From NCBI RefSeq assembly GCF_921293095.1, contig NC_060259.1:48775812-48839811 (forward strand): DNA of 64,000 bases, in the 5' to 3' direction. A program made the translations under genes and the position numbers. A model generated the notes under the pieces. The model was not told where the DNA came from, made no database searches, and saw nothing but the letters and a program-made list of their open reading frames with translations. This stretch comes from Ischnura elegans. Lineage: Eukaryota; Arthropoda; Insecta; Odonata; Coenagrionidae. Below are positions 23,795-37,100 of this stretch, one piece after another; position 1 is the first letter of the stretch; the number at the start of each line of letters is the position of its first letter.

Positions 23795-24285
23795 AGTGGC
23801 GGCCCGTGCATATACGCATGTTAGCAAGTGCACACCCAAACATTAATGAATTATAGAAGAAGACTATTCCTTTCCCACGAGAGAGATAATAATACTGTCT
23901 ACATATGAATGAACTATGAAGCTTCAAACGCTACAGCTATCTCCACCGCTCTACAAACGTGCGATCCCGTGGCATCGCGCCGGCCGCATTTTCGATCGCT
24001 TGTGGTTGCTCGGGCGGGACGAGGTAAGCGGGGGGGAGGCATGCCATGTTCAAATGGGTGCTGGGAGCAGATCAACACGACGTGAGTACGCACGCGCATA
24101 TTTGGTGAGTAACTCGCAGGTAGTGCAGCGGTGTAGCTGCCACCTACACAACCTGCGCTCAGGATCCTAGTCCTCAAATGCATTCGGTGCCATTTAGCAG
24201 CATTCATTTGAACCCAATGCCCTTTTTTCATCATCGTATATCTTGTCTAATGCACACCCTGGATATATAACCACCAGTCGCCACT
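23795..24285. repeat. Possible MITE, 491 bp, AGTGGCGRC ends
   Basis: Left end AGTGGCGGCCCGTG and inverted right end AGTGGCGACTGGTG match at 11 of 14 bases; both are followed by a GCACAC-type block. No second copy here and no clear target duplication. Confidence 0.45.
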
Positions 24286-24314
24286 GCTCGCAATTCACTT
24301 AACACGTCGAAGAC

Positions 24315-24740
24315 ATGGGCCACAAGAATGACTTCATCCCAACCATTATGCGCTTCGAGAAAAAAGGACGCAGATTAAATGCCCTTGAAGAGCTGGAAAT
24401 TTTAAGCCGCAGGGATTCACACCTAGTAACTGACCACGTCTACCCATTTTGCTTCCCATTCCTCCGCCTTTCCCCTCGCCCATCTAACCCTCCACCCACC
24501 CCACTCGCAGTGACGCCTGCCCAAGCACCGAGCCCAACCGCCACCTCCCACTAATCAACAGCACCCAAAAAACTTCCCACTCCATTTTTAACGCTATATA
24601 TACTAATCTATTTACCTTTCCTCCTCAACTTGAAAATATTACGCGGTAACGAAAACGGCTACGCGGACAAAATAAATCACCATGCGGATTAAGGAAAGTT
24701 CAAATCCTACGATAAAGGATGTTCATCAAGTTACGCCTGC
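24315..24740 (+). mobile_element. Penelope-like element fragment: protein tail plus ribozyme-bearing repeat
   Basis: Frame 24315-24551 includes FEKKGRRLNALEELEI, the segment that follows GIY-YIG in Penelope proteins (compare IKGKKLDSLENF at 3.9 kb). About 80 bp after its stop comes a hammerhead-like core at 24628-24666: CTTGAAAATA, stem TTAC/GTAA, CGAAAAC. The combination is typical of the end of a PLE. Heavily truncated. Confidence 0.55.
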
Positions 24741-24824
24741 TACTATTAATTATAAGAGAAACATCTTCGGTCGGCCACTAAATGCGTTGCCACCACCGCA
24801 CATTTGAACAGATTCCTAGAAGTC

Positions 24825-25190
24825 ACCACTCACGTCGCTGAGGGCAGAGCGATCTTTTTTTACAGGTAAATAAGCTATTACTAGGGCTTCAAAGCTAAAT
24901 AGATGTTGATATCATATTCAGGATAGCATAATTCATCAAAGAAAATGTAAAAATCGCTCAAACATAATATGTTTTTTCAACTAAAAAAACACCACTCCAA
25001 AAATATAAATTTTCAATTTTTTCGTGAATGCAAGTACCATTCAAATATTACGAACAATTACGTCGCTTTGCTTTCTATGTTACGATGCGAACAGTTTTGA
25101 AAGCATTTGAAATACGCTTTTGATGCCAACATAAATCAAACTTGTACGGGATGGACTGTTACCTCCTATGCGTGATTCCCACGCTGAGAA
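24825..25190 (+). repeat. Unclassified ~400-bp dispersed repeat, diverged copy
   Basis: Shares CACGTCGCTGAGGGCAGA, AGGTAAATAAGCTATTACTAGGG and ACGGGATGGACTGTTACCTCC with the family. Confidence 0.5.
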
Positions 25191-25194
25191 GACT

Positions 25195-25945
25195 TGAAAA
25201 ATCGATCTACGTATCTTTGTCGCCCACTCACTTCATAACCTTTCACGAGTTCCAAAAAAACTTTACACGAGTACCGTAAAAAAAATAATGAGTGCACTCT
25301 GCGCACCAATCAAAAATAGAGGCCGAAATTGGAATACTAACATATTGTTTGCAAGGAAAATTGAAAAGTGTATCAAATGAGCAACTTCTTAATAAATAAT
25401 ACCGACACGATGTTAATTTTAATCGAGATAAAATTGCAAAATGAAATAAACATTTGAACGAGGACTACTGAAATAGTCCTCTAAACATAGGGATCTTATC
25501 CATCATGTGATTTCCGAATTGGCCTTTATAATCTCGGTTCTAAAGGTAGAACTCTCAAATATTTATATGCTAATCACACTCTCTGGGGCCGGCTTCGAGG
25601 ACTACATCCGCTCACTAGTACTTTCTCCCACAGTTTCCTTGAATTGACCATTACTTGCGAATTTTCCTATCCTTCCAAAATTACAGTTCAGTTTCTCGAC
25701 GATTATAAAACAACTTTTTCTGTATTAATATGCGGTTGATATATAGAATTAATTTCTTTTTAACATGGATACCGGGTCGTCTTATACATTCACAACATGG
25801 TAAATAACCATTTTCGGTATGTTACCACCTCTATCACGATGTCAGTAACTAAAAAGCTTTACCGCAGAGAAACACGCCAACGACCCCATTGGAGCCGCAT
25901 AACGAGTTCACCTGAGACAAGAACATGCACTTTGAGCGTATGTTA
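25195..25945. other. No recognisable gene
   Basis: Nothing supportable seen. Confidence 0.4.
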
Positions 25946-25949
25946 AATG

Positions 25950-26290
25950 ATTTATTATATACACATTGATTACACCCATGATGTAAACTACTTATGATAA
26001 TTTACACACTTAAAACTACCGACCATGGTTTCGACATTCAATAGCATTTTCAAGGTGATGCAATAGCATAGGCTCCGTATTTATACCGAGAGCCAAGGTA
26101 AGAGGAAGGCGTACATGGAAGAGGCGTGAGGGAAGTGGGAGGGGGAAAGGTTGGGGTGAACAAATGAAGGCCGATAGCAAAAAAAAGAGGCAAGTGTGGT
26201 GTTAGTGCGGGTCAAGGTTTTGCCCAAGGTTTGAAGGTAAGAAGTTCCATTTTATCACCAAGTGAGTAGAATATTCCGAGTGGAGAAGTT
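25950..26290 (-). repeat. Penelope-like terminal repeat with degenerate hammerhead
   Basis: Minus strand reads TATAAATAC, then CACCTTGAAAATGC, a partial stem, and GTCGAAACCATGGTCGG at about 26060-26015. GAAACCATGGTC fits hammerhead stem III with a GTC cleavage triplet. No coding sequence of the element remains next to it. Confidence 0.55.
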
Positions 26291-26635
26291 TGACCGGTTC
26301 CCCAGATGATACGTTCAAGCAATTATATTTTTAATAATTTTTGGGGTCTTAAAATTTTTAGTTATTGGTAACTAATGAGAATAGATTTTTTAAGGCCGGA
26401 AGTTCAAGTGTAGAGTTACATTTAGGGGAATATGAAAATATTTGCCGAGAATATCTATAGTCGATGTAATGGAAATTCGAAGGAAAAGAAAGAGTGATCG
26501 GACAATAAGAATTCCTGAAAATGGAACAACGGGAGTAAATACAAAATATATGTACTTTTATGTTTCTTTATTTTCAACAAGCATTGTGCAATTAAGTTCA
26601 ACAGATACAGGCTTCAATTGGTGGAAGTTAGACAT

Positions 26636-27042
26636 ATTTAAGTAAATGAAAGATCGTAGCACTTTTCCACAAGACTTTTTTATTCGTACAACGCGTTTCG
26701 GCTCACTGAGCCATCATCTGGTACAAGACGCTTGAACACATGTGAAGATCCCTTTTATACCCTTGAGAGAGGAGAGTATTGGAGAAGGAGAGGATTTGAC
26801 ATCTTTGAGGATGGGGGGGGGGGTGGGAACGGGTGTACAGAGTATAGACAATGGGGAAAGATACAACTACGGGATGTGGAGAACCCACGTTGGAGGGAGG
26901 GTTCTGGTCATAACTGTAAAATGACACGTGGGGAAGAACCATAGCAAAACGGGAGGAGGGGGTGTTGAGAAGAGTGAAAAAAAAGGGGGGGGCTTAGGGT
27001 AAAAAGAGGCCGCGTGTCTTTTGAAAGTGAGAGGAGTAAGTA
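26636..27042 (-). repeat. PLE terminal repeat, left arm of an inverted pair
   Basis: Near-perfect reverse complement of 27054-27463, joined by an 11-bp spacer. On the minus strand, ATGATGGCTCAGTGAGCCGAAACGCG (26725-26690) contains stem GGCTC/GAGCC followed by GAAACGCG, the PLE hammerhead pattern. Confidence 0.75.
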
Positions 27043-27053
27043 CTCCTTACTAC

Positions 27054-27463
27054 TACTTACTCCTCTCACTTTCAAAAGACACGCGGCCTCTTTTTACCTT
27101 AAGCCCCCCCCCCTTTTTTTTTCACTCTTCTCAACACCCCCTCCTCCCGTTTTGCTATGGTTCTTCCCCACGTGTCGTCATTTTACAGTTATGACCAGAA
27201 CCCTCCCTCCAACGTGGGTTCTCCACATCCCGTAGTTGTATCTTTCCCCATTGTCTATACTCTGTACACCCGTTCCCACCCCCCACCCATCCTCAAAGAT
27301 GTCAAATCCTCTCCTCCAATACTCTCCTCTCTCAAGGGTATAAAAGGGATCTTCACATGTGTTCAAGCGTCTTGTACCAGAGGATGGCTCAGTGAGCCGA
27401 AACGCGTTGTACGAATAAAAAAGTCTTGTGGAAAAGTGCTACGACCTTTCATTTACTTAAATT
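27054..27463 (+). repeat. PLE terminal repeat, right arm of an inverted pair
   Basis: Mirror of the left arm. Ribozyme-like core at 27376-27412 on the plus strand, so both cores point outward from the centre of the palindrome. Contains a C-run and CCTCTTTTTACC. Differs from the left arm by a handful of bases only. Confidence 0.75.
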
Positions 27464-27501
27464 GTGCAATTAATTACACTAAGTTTTCACAGCCTATGAT
27501 T

Positions 27502-27507
27502 TTTATT
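27502..27507 (-). terminator. Candidate polyadenylation signal of the aquaporin gene
   Basis: AATAAA on the minus strand, about 500 bp after the stop codon. It is the nearest full hexamer noticed between the stop and the PLE palindrome ending at 27463. AT-rich sequence makes chance matches common. Confidence 0.35.
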
Positions 27508-28005
27508 TAAAAATGGATTGAATTATATATATAATAATCAGGTACTATCAGTTGCTTCTTCTGCATGAAGATGAAACAATCAATGGTGGACTTTAACTAC
27601 ACCGTATAAAAATCTAGGCGTTCCTTGTTCCGGGGAAATATTACCCTAATGAAAAGCACGGGAGTAATGGAGATTCAAGATTTTAAAATGCGTAAAACGC
27701 CACGTCTAAACCTAATCGTCCACCAAGGACCTTGTCACATACATCATAATTTTATCATATATCACTTAAATATGATAATACACCCAATAAATACGAGACT
27801 ATCTGCCTGAGCCATATTAGAGTCCGCCAAGGCTACTTATTACCTTTTAGGTACACTACTGTTCGATCTGTCAAAGCTTTGACAGTTCCTCCATTGCTAT
27901 TTTCGTCATTTGGTCAACAGTGCACTTTGCGTCAAAAAAATTTACCACTACCACGGAACGGAACGTTTTGTCAAGGATCTGAGCGAAGAACCAGTTGTCA
28001 CACCA

Positions 28006-28107
28006 TTAAACCTGCGGCATTATTTGCTCAACTTTTCTTTCTTGAAGCACATACTTGTAGAACAACGCTGAGCACACAGCACCGAGCATGGGACCCACCC
28101 AATACAC
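28006..28107 (-). CDS. Aquaporin last coding exon: TM6 and C-terminus
   Basis: 102 nt: 33 codons plus TAA (residues 227-259). Acceptor [19 protein letters not shown] is the conserved start of TM6; the cytoplasmic tail is short and charged (LQERKVEQ). A candidate AATAAA polyadenylation signal lies about 500 bp downstream on the same strand at 27507-27502, next to a PLE palindrome. Confidence 0.92.
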   Translation of the reverse strand: MYWVGPMLGAVCSALFYKYVLQERKVEQIMPQV

Positions 28108-31100
28108 CTAGAAGTAAAGGAATTCTAATTCAAGGACATGCTTTTTAGGGAAAGAATAATTTGCTTAAAATTAGTTCCGAATTACAGCACACAGAAGCAT
28201 AAGTTTATGAATGACTAGCAAAATTTTTTACAAGAAAAACATTAAGTCTCGGATTTAAATGAGTTACATAAACCTTTTAAAAAAATATACCCACACAAGG
28301 TATGAATGCAAACGAGAGCAAGCCATTTGGCCCTGCAGCAACTTACTTTGTACGCAGTCATGCGCACAGGTGCAAAGTTAAATACTCCAAAGGATGAAGG
28401 TCAACACGAAAAGTTATGTGACTTAGTCGGGATTCTAAGCCGGAGTTCCCAATTTCCGGCCAGGCGTGTAAGCCAGTTACACCCCGAAGTTCGATCTGTG
28501 TGAATGGATTGCTTGTGTAACTTGCAAACACACCTGACCGGCAATTGGGAGCTCCGAGTTCGGATCCCGGATAAGTCAAATATTTTTTCATGGCGAACTA
28601 TGACGTATTAACAATTGACAAGTTTAAATAATTTTCTCCATTAGGAAGAGGTTTTTACCGGCAGCCTAAATTATTTCTTACCTTAACAGCTCAATAAATT
28701 ACATAATCATTACGTCGAACTTTAAGGCTAATTCTATTTAGTTGGATCAAATTTGCGGAAAAAATAAGTATAGATACATAGTAAGAAAATCTGTACCCAG
28801 TGGTTTTCCCACGCGCCGGCGAGAGCAGCAGAACCGAAACTCCTCGCTGGATTCATTCCACTACCAGTGTACGGCACCTGAAACGAAAATATGACTTTTT
28901 AACATGGTGGAAAACCATAACTGAAGACAAAGAACAGTTACTAGAATGTAGTACCCTACCCTGTGCTTATATGCAAATAAAAGATAGAAGAATATACCTT
29001 GAAGTTAATGGTTCTTTGCGATACATCATGGATTTACTGATTTTGAATGAAAAACGAAGTTTAATTTTTTACTTGTACCCGTTTTGAATCTAAGAATTCT
29101 CAATAGAATTTAAGTACAGCATAAGATCATTTCATGCGTCATATTTTTACAGTGGCAGAAGAAAGATGCTGACCTAAATAAGTACTAACGGAGGATGTGT
29201 ACAAAGAATGTAAACGCACTACTGGTCATATTTTTTAAATACAAATGGACCTTGTTACCGGTACCTAGGACATTAAGTCTGGAAAATCCCGGCATTATGA
29301 GAACCTATTAGTCACATTTCAGGGTTTTGTGGTATAAATACACCACCTGAGTTAAGTTACGTATTGTATCAATGAATATTCATTGCATAATGACAGAACA
29401 AAATTGCATTACAAATGTCAAAGTCTATGTCAACATACTTAGAGCAGAATTTAAGATGGCTCCTATTGAATGTTAGAGAGGACGTTATAAAGAACGTTTC
29501 TTGAATTTTCGTCATCGTTGATTCATGTGGCACAAAGTTTTACGGAGTTTTTTCCGTATCGCAAGTTTCCGTAGTGAAGCTAAAGTAGTACGCTGATCGG
29601 ATTAAATGAGACCCCCGGCCAAAAATGATAGAGGTGGCTCGCAGGTTATTATGTAAATGTACAAAAAGTCTTAAAAATAAGTCCAAATTTATCGATAAGG
29701 GTAGAAACTTCTTCGACACACATAACAAATTCTGACGTTAACTCGGTGGCATTTTTTACTAACACGTGTTAAAGGTTATCGATTATATATAATTATACGC
29801 ATAATTAACCGCCAAATTTAAATGAATCGGTTTCTCAGTAAAACGCTACATGAAAACTCAAACTACTATCAAATTGGTATTTGCTCTGGCACTCTTGTCA
29901 AGGTTAACGAGGTTAACACGATTAACGTCCAGACAAAATACCAACAATCTTATCAATTAAATATTTATTAGTTTTCACCTTTTGGACCTAAAATAAAATC
30001 ACTGGCAAAAGAAAGTGGATTTTGGTGAGTAATACTTTCAAATGAGAAGTAAGGAAACCGGATCCAATGGACTTGGAGCCCTCCGAAATGATGTAACAAC
30101 AGTTCTCTTACTGCATTCAAATCTGTATCATTCTTCACTAACACAACAAATTTTTTTCCCGTAAACAATTTATATGCTCCATGTGTCAGTACTTACGGCA
30201 AGCAAGTGGCATGTGCCGACTGCTAGTCCAATGGCCAGAGGTCCGGGAGAAGCCGCCACTTTGCTGCACCCGACTGGCTCCTTGGCGCCCAAGTCACAGA
30301 CGGCATGCACCACAAGGACGAGGACAGCGCTTATTAGAGCTTCTACAACGAGGCCCTGGCCAGCAGTCATGGAGCGACCCAAGGAAACGCTACCCAAACC
30401 CAGGGCTCCTATCTCATCTGGAGTCATTGCCTGAAAAAATTAGTGTGAAAAACATTGATATTATAGAAATCCGAATATTATATATACTTACATATTAGAT
30501 AAACAACATTATTAAGGGCAACAAGTCTTAGAGTTCCTCCATATATATGTCTTGGTGCTTGATGGGAGGGGGTAAGGTGGAGGATGGGTTTTGGGTGAGA
30601 AGAAGTGAGGATATTGAAGGCTGTAGGGGAGAATGGTCGTTTTTAGGGTCTCGGAAGAGGAGCATGGTGGGGGAGGGAGGAAAGAAAGGTTCCAGGATGG
30701 GTGAGGGTACCACGCACGCCTTCACTGTCTTTTTTCGCGTTGTGATCGTCAGGATGGAATCCTCGTCCCGAGGATCTTCTCCTGGGTAGTTGACTCCGTG
30801 TCCTCTTGCTTTTCTATGGTGTGAATTGGGGGGGGGGGGGGGGGGTACCGCGTTTGAATGAGGTTGTGTAGAAAGGTTTTGTACAAAATTTTAAAATTTA
30901 TAACGAATTTTTTCGGAGTCAACTGGGACGGTTGGAAACCTTGGGTCCATACTAACATGTGTCGAGAAAGGGGGGCTGGCCAAGGGGCCACCCAAACTCC
31001 ATCCTCCACCTTACCACCTCCCTTCAAGCACCAAGACGTATATAAGGAGGAACTCAAGACTTGTTACACTTGATAATATTGTTTGCAACGACGAAACGCG

Positions 31101-34100
31101 ATGTGTCATAATAAAACTCAGTGGAAATATTGCAATGTCAAATTCGTGCGTAGGTTTCCGCGGCGTTGTTCACGAAGACTGCTAATTTTCGGGTTCAGGC
31201 ACTATGCGAAGGCGTGTACCCAGTGCCATGCTCCTACGGAAAATCATATGTTGGTGAAACATGCCGAGGAATGGCGACAAGGATTTAGGAGCATGTGAGA
31301 GCCACAAATAAAAAAACAACTGCACTTGGCAGCGATTGCAGAGCATGTTTAGAGTGAGGCGGGCCATAAAATTGATTTCGAAAAAGCGATGATAGTGGCA
31401 AAAGAGAGTCGCTACTACCTAAGGCAAATCAGGGAAGCAATTGAAATTCACAAAACAAAATATTAACGGGGACAACGGCTACCCAATCAGCAACGTTTGG
31501 AAGAGAGTGCTAACCAATCTGCGCACAGGGGGAGATCGGCCAGTGCTATATAAGGAGGCAAAAACTGAAAACTTCTCACCTTCGACCTGAAGACGGAAGC
31601 AGGATGGCTTTCGAAACTGTTGTTAACCATAAACGACAGATGCGGCTGGATAACCCGAAAATTAGCAGTCATATTGCAATGTCTTATTTTAATTATATTA
31701 AGAACTTCCACCAGAAAGTGTCCGGCATCATACAAGATATTAGACAAAGTTTCCGTTTAGTAATTAAAATAAAGTGACGAGAAATGTATTAAAATAATTA
31801 TCGCGTTCGATGTGATGCTATGTAAATCTCTCCTTTCAACGGCCTTTTACCCACACCCGAATCTTACCCCATCGGTTAAAGATTCCCACTAAAGAATTCG
31901 CATAAGATCATCTGAAGTAGTCGCGTCGTGAGAGGCACGATTAGCAAACTTTTTGGAAAACAAGTTTTTTTTTATGAATTATGCCATTTGCAAAGTGAAG
32001 TATACTTCTAACATGAAGTTAATCCGTGTGAATAGTAGCAACAAGGAAACGTTTAAAACCTTTCCGCATAGAGTTTAGACTGCACATTTAAAAAATATTC
32101 CGAAATCAAGTATTACATACTTAATCGACAGAGAATAAATTATATAATAAGAATGAGATTTCTTTGATGTGGTATTTTTAACATCTTTGAGTGTAGGCGT
32201 GAACATATTGCGGGAAAACTGTATAGCAGTAAATTAGGAAATATGCCACGAGTCTCATTCTTCACATTCGCAGTCCGAGATCATTTCAATACCATTCCCA
32301 TAATCTCAGGCACCGTGTGAATCCTCGCCAACTACCAACAGGAGAACGTCTGCGCCGTAGAATAGTAACTAAGTCCCACATTTCCAAAAATTCACTATTC
32401 CCCACCCATCAGTTCTCAGTCCACCCTTCTAAAGTTTCCCCCCTCCGTAGCCCCCCAACAAGCCTCTAGCACCCCAGTTCATTCCTAACTCAGGTTTCAT
32501 GTTAAGAAGATCATAAATCTTTCGAAATAAAATATCAAGTTACGCGATAATGATAGAATCATGTTTCACCTCTCCCTCCCTCCCTCTCGATTTTCTCGAC
32601 AACTAACCTTTTTTTTTACAGCCAACTTTTTTCAAAGCTCCCAGTTACTGGAGGAAAAAACATGAGTCATCTAATGGTCCCAAAAGTATTTAACCATGAG
32701 TTTCGGCAAATGATGAGGTATCTTGATTGGATTAAAATATTCGTATTATTCATGAAATTCTAAAGAAAATTATACCAAGCATGCTGTCTTTTTGACGTTT
32801 TTAAGCAATTTAAGCGTAAGCAATTTAATTTAAGCATGCAAATAGTCCTGTTAAAATTAAAAATTGAAGTGCAATGTTGTCTGAATGAATAGACCCCGGA
32901 GTTCCATAGCAGGAAAAAAATTCACTGAAGGAGAGTATAAGTTTCAAGTTACCTGAGAACAATGGGAAGTGATTTCTTTCGAATAGCTTCCCCCCCTCTC
33001 CTACTTGCCAACTCCCATCTTCTAACGCAACTCGCCTTCCTGGTCCCCAATTTTCAAAAAACCCTGATAGCATGAGTCTCATATGTACCGCGTTCTTCGG
33101 TGACAAACAGTAACTTTCTGAAATTAGTGTTTTACCTCCGTATGTCGGCAAGAATAGGAATGCGCATCAAATACAAAAATAATTAGTCCAAATATGACGA
33201 ATTTCCAACATAATTTAACATTGTTAATTATAGTTCCGTCTCTTCTATCTTCGATTTACAAACGAATCATCAGTTCCTATATTAGACCGCACCCAAAAAG
33301 TGATGAGAAATTTCCATTACAACAGCATAATTTTGCTCGAATTCGCATCGTAGTATTAATAAAATTTCCACTAATATATCCAATGATCAAAGTAATTCGG
33401 ATTACACGCAATAATTAGAAAAAATAGGTGTGCGCACATTGCGTTTTATTTTACACCTTAATAAACATAATTATGCGTCTTGTATCTTCGATTGTCTTCC
33501 ATATATGACAGTGTAGAAATTGACAGATTGCGAATTAAAAAAAAATTCTAACGCATTCTAGTAAATTAAGATATTTTTCGGTTTCAACGCGCAAAAATGT
33601 GGTACTCTTATCAACTGAATTTGAAAAAATCTGGTAGAACTGTAAAAATGCAGGCCTTTTTTATTGTTATTCTGCCCTAGCAAGACGAGACAGACTGGAA
33701 GTCGTACCCAGAGAACTCTCCCCATCCCCACCACGCCCCTACCCTCCCATACTTTCGCAGGCCCCCCCTTCCTCTCGCTGAGCTGGCGAGTCGTTCTAGT
33801 TCCCCAACTTGCCCCTGGCAACGGCATCCGAGGGATCGTACTTTGTCATTATTATTATTATTATTTATTACTTATAACTGCGTATTTATTGGTTTTAAAA
33901 GTCGCATTAGACTAGTTCCTTGGCTAGAATTATTTTGATGCAACTTTTTTCCAAATATAATATATTCAATTAATTACAACATGTATAACCTACACTTTCA
34001 AATTTATGTCAATTTAGACAAGACAGACCAAAATTGCAATACTGTTAAATGTTAGCGAAGGTTTCACGTCGAGTGTCGTATGCATCACTCAAATTAGGAA

Positions 34101-37100
34101 AATCGTTCAACGGGGCAATTGCCTATCACCTTAAATATTTAATAAATTTAACCAGCCATCAGAGCACCAGCGACCGACAGACCATGAATAATAACAGAAT
34201 ATGGCATCAACACATGCCGAATCCCCGTTCAGTTTGAGCGAGTGATTTAATTTAAATAGCCTGGAAATTGAAGTTACATGTGTAGGCTCAAGTTGAATGA
34301 ATCGGCACACCATTGAGCTAAAAAATTGATAGCTCTTGTCTGAACAATTAAACAGCAGAACACGAGATGCCTATCTGAATAGAACAATTTTAAAATTGAG
34401 GTGTCGTGCTGATTGCTAATAAGAGTTGAATAAAATCTCTTTCGTCTCCGGTCGACATTCCTCTCCCTTTCATCCGAATATATCTAAAATATACACCGTG
34501 AAGTTTATAATTAAACATAGAATGAAGTTTTTTTTCAAAAGATTATTCAAAATAGACGCGGCATAAAATTCGAGGAAGAGTCTATAAACAATATCCAATG
34601 CTCAACTTTTTCTTCGTACTCAACTTTAGAACAGCAGATGGGTCTTTTTCGGGTGCGTTCGTAATGTTGGACTATCCAAGACAGGTTACATTTATTACTC
34701 ACCTTCAAAATACCCGCACCAGCGAGCGCACCCACGCACTGCGCCAGGATGTAAAGAATCGCACGGAGAAGAGTCACTTGGCCGGAGACAAGCAGCCCAA
34801 CAGTGACAGCGGGGTTTATATGACCACCGCTTACGTGCCCCGTCACCTGAAAATGTAAAAAGCAAAGAGGATTAATTCCTTAGTCTAAAATAATCAATTG
34901 CCAAGCCGGCGATGTTCATGTTACACGGTACCATGTGAAAATGTTCTCTGATGAAAAAGTCATTTCCCTGTATTTTCATATGGAAAATGTCCTTTTTTGT
35001 TTCTTTTTAGGTTTTTCATCTCTGTAAATTGTGTTTTTTTATGTACCAGTTAAACATTGAACACACCTTGTAAGACCCCTTACCGCCACCACCTTCATGA
35101 TAAAAGTTTTACATTCTTTCGTTGAAAGATTATTTACACCAAAGCCGTTAATAGTGAGCTGTCTGAGATACCATATAGGTGTCTCGAATAGGAATACAAT
35201 GTATACAGGACGCAAAAAATTGTGAAATGGATGTTAGTTCACGCGTCTGCCACGGCTAGTAGGCAGCCGCTTTCCGCGGAAAGAACTAGTCCTGGACTAC
35301 ACAATATGGAAAGCGTTGTTATGCTAATAACAAAGCGCTGACATTGTTCCTTTTTATAGCAAACGTCGAGTCTTGAAACTAGCAACAAATTAAAGAATAT
35401 AAGATAAATCATCCAACTTACAATTAGACTAGAAGCCTTTCCGCAGTTAGCGATTCATACAGGGAAGAAACGAAAATCGGAATTTACGACTAAAAGAGTA
35501 TTCTGAAAGTTGACTACAAAATAAACATACGGAATATGGCTTTAGCACATTATTACCAAACACCAATTTATATTGCTCTATTTGGAAGTATTTCACAAAC
35601 AAGCGTATTCATTGTTCCTAAACCTTTTCCTGAGATATTATCCTGCATTCTTCTACGCGTATCATCACACGAGAAATCAAAAATACGAATGTGCACTGGA
35701 TTATAATTTACTTCGGTATGATATTTTTTTCCAATCGCTATTAACATTCCTATAAGCAAATATGTCAATAATGCTTAATATATTCCCGTTATCAGCGAGT
35801 AAGCTACATCCTCATGTTCATCGAAAAGTTCGAATGTCTTAATAATTATCCTAAGTAAAGTCTCGATGATTAAAAAAACTATCTGAAGCATTAATTACAA
35901 GACTAGTTTGCCTATTTCTTAACATTTAAAGACACATTTAGTATATCTTTATCTTTTCCTCTTTCATTAAGAGGTCAAACTATGAATTTCCCCTTTTTTT
36001 GTCCCTTTTTTCTGCTGGAATCATTCACCCCGCAACACGGCTGAACGCGAGCATGGATGGCAACCGCGACGGAAACGACAATATTAAAATTGGCGTATGT
36101 ATTGGACAAGACTATGTGAAAAAAGACTAGTATCATGCTAGGATTGGTCCGAAAATTTTATTTGTACCATATGTGCAGCATAAGTTTACCAAACGACTCT
36201 GATGTTCCTCTCTTCCTCGCGCGATGGGTTACTTGTTTGGCTGTGGAGGGGGGGGGGGGGGCAGGGTTCACGGGGACTTCCTACATTTGAAATAGTGTTT
36301 AGGGCTCTTGACGGAGGTTTAAGTAGCCAAGTTGCAGCAATTGCACAACCCGATCAAATCAAAGCGATCCTCGATTGACAAGGAACGCGAAAGCAATACG
36401 CGAAGGTCGACTTCGGAGAATAACGGAAACGTCTGCGCAGGGTATGTGGACCATCTTTTAAAAGTGGCTGCACTAGTTAATATCTTGCATACATGAACGC
36501 GGGAATGAACGCCAAAATGCACCGTTTAACCACCCAACTCGTGCGAATGAATGCACAGAAAATGAACCTCTTCTAATTTGATTCACGCATTCGTTATATT
36601 CCGTTCCGGTCAACCAAAATCATTCGTGCAATCTGACATCAACCCGGACGTGTTTCCGGGCAGACTAACTCAGTACCTGTTACTTATATATCGCGTAACC
36701 GGACCTCAAGGAACATTGTGCATTTCTAACGTTGAAACAACGATACTTCTAATCTAAAATCGAAAGGATGGATTCATTTTCCCGTGGAAGAACCCTAATA
36801 TTTCTGTATGAAAGCAAAGCCTCTCATTAATGCTAGATGCGATAAACTATGAGGTGTTGATTGGATACCCGAATGGAGATCTGAATCCTTTTAGCAAACC
36901 CGTTCAATTCAAGTTTTATTAAAACTCTTAAAGGCAAAGTTCACTCCTCTACATCAAATCTAATGAGCAGGCATTTGCGTACGAATATATCTTTAAGTTT
37001 CAAAATATTAATTAAAAAACGCATAATAGGGATAGTCTTATCCTCCAGAAGAATGGGACTAACTCGAAGGAATATTATAACCGGTCTGAAAATCCCATGT

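Noticed and set aside
26703-27366. Mirror-image open frames on both strands
   Set aside because: Products of the PLE palindrome; no relation to known proteins.
28420-28577. tRNA gene or microRNA hairpin
   Set aside because: Arms match only about 80% and look like SINE halves; the loop is too long for a microRNA precursor.
30174-30498. 86- and 105-residue plus-strand frames
   Set aside because: Antisense to aquaporin exon 3, whose splice sites and NPA-family sequence are unmistakable.
33660-33915. Coding exon in aquaporin intron 2
   Set aside because: C-rich then (TTA)n low-complexity sequence; more like a repeat 3' end than an exon.
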